Of a DNA stretch of 5,998 nucleotides, positions 1-5,609 are shown piece by piece. The DNA is taken from positions 1-5,998 of the forward strand of contig JAPCJV010000130.1 of the NCBI GenBank assembly GCA_027886785.1, given 5' to 3'. Position 1 is the stretch's first letter, and each line of letters opens with the position of its first letter. The notes beneath the pieces are model-generated. The model ran no database searches and was not told the origin of the DNA. It saw only the letters and a list, made by a program, of their open reading frames with translations. The position numbers were made by a program, and so were the translations under genes. The stretch is from Nitrososphaerota archaeon (lineage in GTDB: Archaea > Thermoproteota > Nitrososphaeria > Nitrososphaerales > CADDZS01).

Positions 1-1050
1 ACTCCAGCACAAATTGCCGCGAACGAGTACCTCGATCCTGGACATGTGCAGAACATAGTAATTCAACTCAAGACCGACGACACTGCTAGGTACATAGATC
101 TATCGACTGGTGCTGCGCAGGTGGCGACGATCTTGGATACTAACTGGCCAAAAATACTTGCGGCTCCAAACACATACGGTTATGCATCAGTACCCGCGAA
201 GTCAATGCTGATAAACGGCGTCGCAATGAATACTCTTCGCTACCCGACCAATATCACTGCGGTAAGGAATGCAATTTACGATGTCATAAACTACTCTCAG
301 ATTAATCATGTGGCGTATGGGGGAAGCCTTCACCCATGGGTGGGACCTGAGTATCCAGTATGGACGCAATATTACAATCTTGGCAATGCGACTCCCTGGC
401 CGACCGATGTGACAAAGGCAAAACAGATCATCCTTAGCGCGTGCGCTGCAAATTCAAATGCATGCCCGGCGAAATTTCCAATACTTGATTTCAGAATCCA
501 AACTGGTTGTACATTCTGCTATAACACAGCTACAGTAATTGTGGCGAATCTTGCAGCGATTAACATCAGTGCAACGATCGAGGTCACTCCTATCTCGCAG
601 TACGCTTGCGTACCCAATGGCGTTGCTGGGCCGTGCTCTTTCACAGCGGGTGTTCAAAACAGTGCGACCGAAGCCCAGCTCGCATGGCTTGGAGCTTTCA
701 CTTTCGCTCCAGGAGCGGATACGCCTGCGGATCCGTGGTTAGGTTGGGTTAATGGAGTGACGCCAGCGAACAATTGGGCTCTCTATTCAAACCCGGTGGT
801 TCAAAAATGTGACACCGATTTCGTTGCTGGTGTGAGCAATGCCACTTTGTTGGCAGATTGCACGGCAGCTCAGGCACAGGTCAATCTCGACACACCGTAC
901 ATTTGGATCGGTTCACTCGGACTGGTAGATGCCAGTGGCTCCCCAGCGTACAACAAGAACATAATCGCAAATGGCTTGCTCGATTCCGTCTACACTGGAC
1001 AAAGCGACACATTCATACTGAATACGATCACATTTACTAACGGCCAGTAA
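1..1050 (+). CDS. ABC importer substrate-binding protein, family 5 (peptide/nickel/opine type), 5'-truncated
   Basis: This is the extracytoplasmic receptor of an ABC importer; it captures solute outside the membrane and delivers it to the permease pair. The reading frame is open from base 1, so the GTG at 46 is an internal Val codon and not the start; 349 codons are visible. Family-5 binding proteins usually run 500-700 residues, so the N-terminal lobe and the secretion or lipoprotein signal lie outside the window. The call rests on overall character: a C-terminal lobe with a YPTNITAVRNAIYDVINY segment, a DPWLGWVNG segment resembling the family's DPd-containing region, and a terminal helix of the AQAQVNLDTPYIWIG type. 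Eight Cys are present, mostly in close pairs. No C-terminal membrane anchor is seen, so any anchoring must be N-terminal. It converges with the permease/ATPase operon and probably serves it. Family assignment is fairly sure; the substrate is unknown. Confidence 0.82.
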   Translation, partial: TPAQIAANEYLDPGHVQNIVIQLKTDDTARYIDLSTGAAQVATILDTNWPKILAAPNTYGYASVPAKSMLINGVAMNTLRYPTNITAVRNAIYDVINYSQINHVAYGGSLHPWVGPEYPVWTQYYNLGNATPWPTDVTKAKQIILSACAANSNACPAKFPILDFRIQTGCTFCYNTATVIVANLAAINISATIEVTPISQYACVPNGVAGPCSFTAGVQNSATEAQLAWLGAFTFAPGADTPADPWLGWVNGVTPANNWALYSNPVVQKCDTDFVAGVSNATLLADCTAAQAQVNLDTPYIWIGSLGLVDASGSPAYNKNIIANGLLDSVYTGQSDTFILNTITFTNGQ

Positions 1051-1056
1051 ACGAGA

Positions 1057-1106
1057 TTCTGTCCAAAGCAGATTTTGGACAGAACGTCCATCTTTTTCTT
1101 TATTGT
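1057..1106 (+). terminator. Hairpin plus T-rich tract after the binding-protein gene
   Basis: Seven bases after the TAA stop there is a perfect 11-bp inverted repeat, TTCTGTCCAAA (1057-1067) and TTTGGACAGAA (1074-1084), with a 6-nt loop. A second, overlapping hairpin is possible: TGGAC (1076-1080) with GTCCA (1086-1090). This one abuts the T-rich run TCTTTTTCTTTATTGTTC starting at 1091. Archaeal termination depends mainly on U-rich stretches, so the T-run is the likelier active part and the strong stem may protect the 3' end. The T-run polarity favours plus-strand transcription. For the converging operon the same stem is followed by only a weak T content, so bidirectional use is doubtful. Confidence 0.6.
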
Positions 1107-1170
1107 TCTATCTCGCTAATTTGCTGATTGCGAAATTTATTTCTTGATTCCGACAGATTGTTGCGTAACA

Positions 1171-2178
1171 TCAGGCAGTTTTATCCACAAAATGACAAGC
1201 CACATAATGACCCTTCGAGATCTCTTTGAGTGGAGGATTAACCTGAGTGCAAATCCCTTCGGCATACGGACATCTGGGATTGAACCTGCACCCCGATGGA
1301 GGGTTAATCGCGCTAGGGACCTCTCCTTTGATCTCAATGTTAAGGAGATTCCGTTTCCAAGGATTTGGAATCGGAGCAGAATTGATCAGCGTAATTGTGT
1401 ATGGGTGCCTGGGCTTTGACATAATTGCCTTCGTGGCTCCATACTCAACAAGATTCCCCGAATACATGACTGCCATCTGATCCGACAAATATTGAGAGAC
1501 CGAGATATTGTGCGTGATCAGCATATACGAAAGGTTGTATTTTTTTTGTAACTCTAAAAGAAGACTCAAGATCTGCGCTTGAACGGACGCATCGAGTGCG
1601 CTTGTGGGCTCGTCCAGAATTACAAGCTTAGGTTGAGGGGCAATCGCTCTTGCAATAGCAACTCTTTGCCTTTGTCCACCGCTGAGTTGTTTAGGCGGAC
1701 GATCGCCCTGTTCTTCGGTGAGCCCGACCGCACTCAAGCTAGTCTTAACTTGGGATCTGATTTGCTCATCGGTCCCGCCGATCAAACCGCGGAGCGGTTC
1801 AGCGACAGTGTCCTTAATCTTGACTCGCGGATCGAGAGAAGAATCGGGATCCTGGAAGACCATTTGGATGTCCCGATATAATTTCTTGGAGCCTACTTTG
1901 TTCTTTACAATGTCGATTCCATTGAATATGATTTGGCCTGAAGTGGGGGGAGTCAGAAGAGTGATAGCTCTAGCGAGGGTTGTTTTCCCGCATCCCGATT
2001 CACCAACGACGGCAACAGTTTTGCCCCTGGGTAAGGCTAGCGAGACCCCATCCACGGCTCTTACGAATTTCCTTGAAGCACGTGAAAATGGATTGAAGGT
2101 ACCGCGTATCGGGAAATATTTCTTAATATCGCGTGTAACGAGAATGTCATCCCCGCTTTCAATAAATTCATTGGCCAT
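1171..2178 (-). CDS. ABC transporter ATPase 2, OppF/DppF type
   Basis: Cytoplasmic nucleotide-binding subunit that pairs with the OppD-type ATPase to power the importer. It has 335 aa, normal for OppF/DppF. Visible motifs are Walker A GESGCGKTT (59-67), Q-loop Gln109 in MVFQDP, signature LSGGQRQR (165-172), Walker B LVILDEP with catalytic Glu190, D-loop SALD (193-196) and switch His223. All key residues are present, so it should be active. His223 is followed by Asn (THN) where many homologues have Asp. The C-terminal oligopeptide-transporter domain (from about RHPYT) carries the cysteine pattern CX5CX6CX17C near the end. The ATG overlaps the end of the OppD-type gene by 11 nt (ATGGCCAATGA), which indicates translational coupling; no Shine-Dalgarno site precedes it. 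It is the last gene of the operon and faces the binding-protein gene tail to tail. Substrate is not deducible. Confidence 0.93.
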   Translation of the reverse strand: MANEFIESGDDILVTRDIKKYFPIRGTFNPFSRASRKFVRAVDGVSLALPRGKTVAVVGESGCGKTTLARAITLLTPPTSGQIIFNGIDIVKNKVGSKKLYRDIQMVFQDPDSSLDPRVKIKDTVAEPLRGLIGGTDEQIRSQVKTSLSAVGLTEEQGDRPPKQLSGGQRQRVAIARAIAPQPKLVILDEPTSALDASVQAQILSLLLELQKKYNLSYMLITHNISVSQYLSDQMAVMYSGNLVEYGATKAIMSKPRHPYTITLINSAPIPNPWKRNLLNIEIKGEVPSAINPPSGCRFNPRCPYAEGICTQVNPPLKEISKGHYVACHFVDKTA

Positions 2179-3220
2179 AAAGAAAACACGATGCTTTGTG
2201 ATTAGGTTTTGCTTCTACGAGCTTTGGCGGTCTCTTTTTGCAAACTTCCATAACATATGGACATCTGGGCGCAAACTTGCACCCAACTGGAAGATTCGTG
2301 AGGCTTGGAACCGAACCCGGAATGGGTTTCAAGGTAGTTTCATCTTTGGAGCCCATCGGAATACATGACAGAAGGCCCTTGGTGTAAGGATGCAAAGGAT
2401 CTGAAAATAGATCATAAACGCTCGCGTCTTCAACGACGTCGCCCGCGTACATTACTATGACCCTGTCTGCGACTTGGCTTGCCACAGCGAGATCATGAGT
2501 GATCAAAAGAATACTCGTATTGACCTCAGTCATCAACTCTTTCATCAATTTGAGGACTTGAGCTTGGGTGGTCACGTCGAGAGCGGTTGTCGGCTCATCC
2601 GCGACGAGCAGGGCGGGCTTCTGAGATAACGCCATAGCGATCATGACTCTCTGTCGCATACCCCCTGATAGTTCGAATGGATATCTCTCCAGAACTTGTT
2701 CAGGATCCCCTATTCTCACAAGTTTGAGATAATCAATGATTTGCCTTTTCAATTCCTCAGGAATTCTTCGCCGAAATCTAGGAAGTCTTGAGATTTTCGG
2801 TGTATCTACTTTGTACGTCTTTTGCATAAAATCGCTTTGTGGAAGATCGGCGAGATGTTTTGCTTTTCTAAGATCGCGGATCATAATGGCCTCTGCGATC
2901 TGGTCGCCGACCCGAAAAACTGGGTTTAAGCTCGTCAATGGTTCTTGAAAAATCATTGCAATCTCCGTTCCTCTGTATTCTCTCATCTTGGTATTGTTGA
3001 TCGCAAGTAGATCAACGTCTTTGTATTCAATGGCCCCACTTTCGACGATTGCTGGAGGACGCGAAAGGAGTCCAATGATAGAAAGTGCAAGCGTAGACTT
3101 GCCACAACCAGACTCGCCAACCACGGCGACTAACTGGTTATCCCCAATGCTCAAGTTGACATGATCAAGCGCGCGCAGACTCCCTGCTTCGGTTTTGTAA
3201 GCTATGGTCAGGTCCTTCAC
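2168..3220 (-). CDS. ABC transporter ATPase 1, OppD/DppD type
   Basis: Nucleotide-binding partner of the OppF-type subunit; it hydrolyses ATP at the cytoplasmic face to drive import. Counting from the GTG at 3220 (350 aa), it shows Walker A GESGCGKST (35-43), Q-loop Gln92 in MIFQEP, signature LSGGMRQR (184-191), Walker B with Asp208-Glu209, D-loop TALD (212-215) and switch His242. The C-terminal domain has HPYTKGLLS and a CX5CX6CX17C cysteine pattern. Between Q-loop and signature there are about 30 extra, mostly basic residues (roughly 113-157) relative to E. coli OppD. The GTG start cuts into the first beta strand. Upstream the frame stays open for seven more codons (I-T-I-E-L-V-D) back to the permease stop, and a GAGG sits 8 nt before the ATT at 3241-3239. 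The true start is therefore probably 3241 (ATT). It is third in the operon and overlaps the next gene by 11 nt. Confidence 0.93.
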   Translation of the reverse strand: MKDLTIAYKTEAGSLRALDHVNLSIGDNQLVAVVGESGCGKSTLALSIIGLLSRPPAIVESGAIEYKDVDLLAINNTKMREYRGTEIAMIFQEPLTSLNPVFRVGDQIAEAIMIRDLRKAKHLADLPQSDFMQKTYKVDTPKISRLPRFRRRIPEELKRQIIDYLKLVRIGDPEQVLERYPFELSGGMRQRVMIAMALSQKPALLVADEPTTALDVTTQAQVLKLMKELMTEVNTSILLITHDLAVASQVADRVIVMYAGDVVEDASVYDLFSDPLHPYTKGLLSCIPMGSKDETTLKPIPGSVPSLTNLPVGCKFAPRCPYVMEVCKKRPPKLVEAKPNHKASCFLYGQ

Positions 3221-3241
3221 ATCAACTAATTCTATGGTAAT

Positions 3242-4135
3242 TCAGCCTGCCTCTAGCGCATCCCTAAGACCATCTCCAAAAACGCTATAGCTCACCACTA
3301 AGAGAGCAATTATTATGCCGGGGATCAGTGGGAGCCAGGGATAAACCAGAATGTAGTCGACGTTGAGAGATACCATGTTACCCAATTCTGGATGTGGTGG
3401 TAGAACTCCTATTCCAAAATAGCTAATGCCCGAATACACCAGAACTACGGTTCCTATATCCAAGGTAGCGTAGACAATCATCGTGAGAAAAATGTTCGGG
3501 ATTACGTGGCTGAAAACAATCTTTGCTGTTCCATATCCAGCTAGCCTCGAAGCTTCGATAAAATTTTGATGTGATACCTTGAGCGCTTCTCCTCTCGCGA
3601 GTCTCGCGTAGGCTGGCCACCAGATAATCATTAGTGCTAAATTTATGTTTAGCAGTCCGTTTCCCAGCGCAACCGCAATCGCGATGGCTAAGATCAAAGC
3701 GGGAATGGCAAAGAAAACATCCGTAGCTCTCATAAGAGCCTCCTCGAGAAAACCCCCCCTGAACGCAGCAAAAGTACCGATTAGCGTTCCTACGATCAAT
3801 GCCACGAAAATGACTGCAAAACTAATTTCGGCATCATTTGGTAATGCTGTTATCACCCTACTCAAAACGTCACGACCGAAATTATCTGTCCCTAGCAGAT
3901 GAGCCCAAGTCGGTGGGCTGTCAAGCAGGCTAGATAGTTGAAGAGGATCATAAGGAGTAATACGATTACCAAGTGCAGTAGCTATTGTTTGAATTAAGGA
4001 AATACCGAGGAAAACAAGAACCATTGAACCTCCGACTAGTGCTCCCTTATTCTTTCGTATTAACCGAAGAAGCTCGCGAGGCCTCGACACAGCTTTGATG
4101 GTCTCGACTTTTTCAACTTCATCGACTGTCTGCAA
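3242..4135 (-). CDS. ABC transporter permease 2, DppC/OppC type
   Basis: Integral membrane subunit forming half of the translocation channel; 297 aa, usual for DppC. The first membrane segment is about residues 32-55. It is followed by the family hallmark HLLGTDNFGRDVLSR (79-93), just outside the conserved permease domain of five further segments. The cytoplasmic coupling (EAA) loop is EASRLAGYGTAKIVFSHVIP, which contacts the ATPases. The start is TTG, 9 nt after the TAA of permease 1; a GGGG at 4151-4148 lies about 12 nt upstream, a poor ribosome site. A GTG at 4090 (residue 16) is an alternative and would give a more typical N-terminus without the acidic DEVEKVE head. The gene is in the same reading frame as the permease before it and the ATPase after it. 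It ends with TGA. Confidence 0.92.
   Translation of the reverse strand: MQTVDEVEKVETIKAVSRPRELLRLIRKNKGALVGGSMVLVFLGISLIQTIATALGNRITPYDPLQLSSLLDSPPTWAHLLGTDNFGRDVLSRVITALPNDAEISFAVIFVALIVGTLIGTFAAFRGGFLEEALMRATDVFFAIPALILAIAIAVALGNGLLNINLALMIIWWPAYARLARGEALKVSHQNFIEASRLAGYGTAKIVFSHVIPNIFLTMIVYATLDIGTVVLVYSGISYFGIGVLPPHPELGNMVSLNVDYILVYPWLPLIPGIIIALLVVSYSVFGDGLRDALEAG
3250..3253 (-). promoter_or_regulatory. Shine-Dalgarno GAGG for the OppD-type gene
   Basis: On the minus strand GAGG (within GAGGCAGG) lies inside the last codons of permease 2. It is 8 nt before the ATT at 3241, an ideal distance. It is 14 nt from the ATA at 3235 and 29 nt from the GTG at 3220. It therefore argues for initiation directly after the permease TGA stop, at a non-standard ATT codon, rather than at the GTG. 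The motif is only four bases, so chance occurrence is possible. Confidence 0.4.
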
Positions 4136-4144
4136 TCGACTGAT

Positions 4145-5167
4145 TTACCCCAGCCTAATTTGCGGATCGACGATTGCGTAGAATATGTCGGCCGCCAAAT
4201 TTGCTAACACAATGATAATTGCAAAAATTAGAGTGGCAGCAAGAATCCCGGGATAATCTTGGACCTGAAGCGCACTGACTAGGTACTGCCCCAGTCCGGG
4301 ATAACCAAATATCGCCTCGACGAAAACTGTTCCAGTAATCAACCAAGTTACTATCAGGGACGAAAGAGTGACGACAGGTATCATGGCATTCCTCAACCCA
4401 TGTTTGAAGAAAACAGTCCCCTCGTCCAAGCCCTTCGCCCGAGCGGTTCGAATATAGTTAGCATGCATCGTGTCTAACATTGAGCTACGAAGCACTCTTG
4501 TAACGACACCAAATGTTGTGAGCGCCAGAGCCAAGCTGGGAAGTATTACATGTTGCAACGAGCTGACAAAGTACGCAAAATTTCCCTCCAAGAGGCTGTC
4601 TAACATGGGGATCCCCGTGATAACACCGGGAGTATTGAGGCTAAGGTCGGCGGATCCTCCGTTAGGGAGTAGACGAAAGAAGTAGACGAACACAATTATC
4701 AAAATAAGCGCCATCAAGAAAGAGGGAGAGGAGTATCCGGCAAGGTAAAGTGTGCGTATTCCCTTGTCCGCTGCGCGATGATGATAAAGTGACGCTAGTA
4801 CTCCAAGCAACACGCCAAGAACAATAGTAATGATGATTGCGAAAAACGCGATTTGAATTGTGTAGGGAAGAGTCGTCGCAACAACAGTCGACACCGGAGC
4901 GAATTGCCTAGAAGGGGATATACCTAGATTCCCATTAAGAAGTCCACCCAAATAGTAAAAGTATTGGACGTAAATTGGATCCTTAAGGTGAAAAAGACTG
5001 GTGTATTCTGCGACGAGACTTGGATTCCCGCATCCCAGCCTTCCCAACCAGGCACACACTGGATTGCCGCCCATTCCGTGAGAAAGTATGAAAGTGATTA
5101 TTGAGACGCACAGAAGTACGAAAATCGCAAGGATTAATCTGCGACCAATGTATCTGAAAATATTCAA
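4145..5167 (-). CDS. ABC transporter permease 1, DppB/OppB type
   Basis: Integral membrane subunit forming the other half of the channel; 340 aa, usual for DppB. Start region is typical (YIGRRLILAIFVLLCVS), with TM1 about 11-29. The following extracytoplasmic part contains GGNPVCAWLGRLGCG, where most relatives have PGDP, and holds Cys38 and Cys46. Further segments are at about 100-128, 149-167 and later. The EAA coupling loop is RTARAKGLDEGTVFFKHGLR, and the C-terminus ends with the family-type IFYAIVDPQIR. The start codon is TTG at 5167: the frame is closed by TAG ten codons upstream and holds no ATG or GTG in between. With the TATA box 38 nt away, the mRNA would have a leader of only about 10-16 nt and no Shine-Dalgarno site. 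It is the first gene of the four-gene operon. Confidence 0.93.
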   Translation of the reverse strand: MNIFRYIGRRLILAIFVLLCVSIITFILSHGMGGNPVCAWLGRLGCGNPSLVAEYTSLFHLKDPIYVQYFYYLGGLLNGNLGISPSRQFAPVSTVVATTLPYTIQIAFFAIIITIVLGVLLGVLASLYHHRAADKGIRTLYLAGYSSPSFLMALILIIVFVYFFRLLPNGGSADLSLNTPGVITGIPMLDSLLEGNFAYFVSSLQHVILPSLALALTTFGVVTRVLRSSMLDTMHANYIRTARAKGLDEGTVFFKHGLRNAMIPVVTLSSLIVTWLITGTVFVEAIFGYPGLGQYLVSALQVQDYPGILAATLIFAIIIVLANLAADIFYAIVDPQIRLG

Positions 5168-5200
5168 GAAGCTGGTTGCTAAGACCCGTAGCCCCTAGAT

Positions 5201-5218
5201 CATATATAAGCGGTTCTC
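5201..5218 (-). promoter_or_regulatory. Archaeal-type promoter (BRE/TATA) of the transporter operon
   Basis: The minus strand reads GAGAACCG CTTATATATG: a purine-containing BRE-like stretch followed by a TATA box centred near 5205. Archaeal transcription usually starts 22-27 bases downstream of the TATA centre, here about 5178-5183. That is 11-16 bases before the TTG start of permease 1. The fit of box, spacing and short leader supports both the promoter and an archaeal host. A T-rich run (CTCTTTTTC, 5242-5234 on the minus strand) just upstream could end the transcript of the preceding gene. Confidence 0.65.
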
Positions 5219-5287
5219 CAAATTTGATATTGAAAAAGAGTGGCTGCTGTCTGATAATCTAGAAATTCCATCTATAATTTTTCAATT

Positions 5288-5306
5288 CTTAGGCCTTCAG
5301 CCTGAG
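5288..5306. repeat. 7-bp stem inverted repeat (hairpin)
   Basis: CTTAGGC (5288-5294), a 5-nt loop CTTCA, then GCCTGAG (5300-5306). The arms pair over 7 positions, with one G-T wobble if read as RNA. It lies about 80 bp upstream of the operon TATA box. It has no T-run on either side, so it does not look like a terminator; a regulatory or chance structure is possible. Confidence 0.3.
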
Positions 5307-5356
5307 CGTCATAGGAGAAATGCAGAACCCCATTTTCGCGGTTTATCTCTTAACTA

Positions 5357-5594
5357 TCATTGCGGAAATTCGTGAATTTGAATAATCGAAAAAATTCGCC
5401 CTAAACTTTGATGCTTATCTTGAATGCCTAAATGGCTCTCGACTAAGGCCAAATTGGGCAGAGTGACTCCGGCATGTTCAACACTGTCCGGTTCGCGAGT
5501 GGTCAATAGCCCGAAAAAGTTGTTCCAGCATGAAAAGATCATTCGGAATTTCCGTATCGAGCTTGAAGTTCTTTCGGGTCAGTTAAGTGCAAAA
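5357..5594 (-). pseudogene. Possible frameshifted remnant of a small unknown protein
   Basis: Two minus-strand frames each look protein-like over only half their length. The first (about 5592-5491) reads KLDTEIPNDLFMLEQLFRAI, then DHSRTGQC and a stop. The other (open to a TGA at 5359-5357) has a poor first half. Its second half, from about 5495, reads EPDSVEHAGVTLPNLALVES followed by HLGIQDKH. A single-base shift near CACTCGCGAACCGG would join them into one chain of about 75 residues. I recognise no family. The alternative, that both are random open frames in spacer DNA, is at least as likely. Confidence 0.18.
5366..5379. repeat. Palindromic AAATTC-gt-GAATTT, possible operator
   Basis: A perfect 6+6 inverted repeat with a 2-base centre, 14 bp in all, typical in size for a dimeric winged-helix regulator site. 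A further AAATTC (5393-5398, in AAAAAATTCGCC) follows. It lies about 160 bp upstream of the operon TATA box, which is far for direct repression. The AT-rich background makes chance likely enough to keep confidence low. Confidence 0.25.
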
Positions 5595-5609
5595 CCAAAG
5601 AGCAACGAG

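Larger units (their letters stand above)
5168..5609. other. Intergenic region between dehydrogenase and transporter operon
   Basis: This 442-bp stretch separates two codirectional minus-strand genes. It holds the operon promoter (near 5205), a 7-bp hairpin at 5288-5306 and a 14-bp AT-rich inverted repeat at 5366-5379. It also has a possible decayed or frameshifted reading frame on the minus strand (about 5357-5594). No tRNA, rRNA, CRISPR or insertion-sequence ends are seen. Two short open frames (plus 5424-5669, minus 5357-5542) lie on opposite strands of the same DNA, and neither resembles a protein family I know. Confidence 0.55.

Noticed and set aside
46..48. GTG as start of the binding-protein gene
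   Set aside because: The frame is open and protein-like upstream to base 1, and a secretion signal is absent after the GTG.
1112..1136. Weak hairpin AATTTGC/GCGAAATT as terminator of the transporter operon
   Set aside because: It needs a bulge, is AT-rich, and has no T-run after it on the minus strand.
1718..2368. 216-codon plus-strand open frame opposite the two ATPase genes
   Set aside because: It spans the OppF/OppD overlap antisense to clearly real genes, and its translation has no family-like character.
4088..4090. GTG as start of permease 2
   Set aside because: Kept only as an alternative; it would leave a 54-nt gap after the upstream stop, and no better ribosome site is present.
5488..5505. 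tRNA T-arm-like GGTTCGCGAGTGG
   Set aside because: The stem does not pair as a T-arm and no acceptor, D or anticodon arms are found around it.
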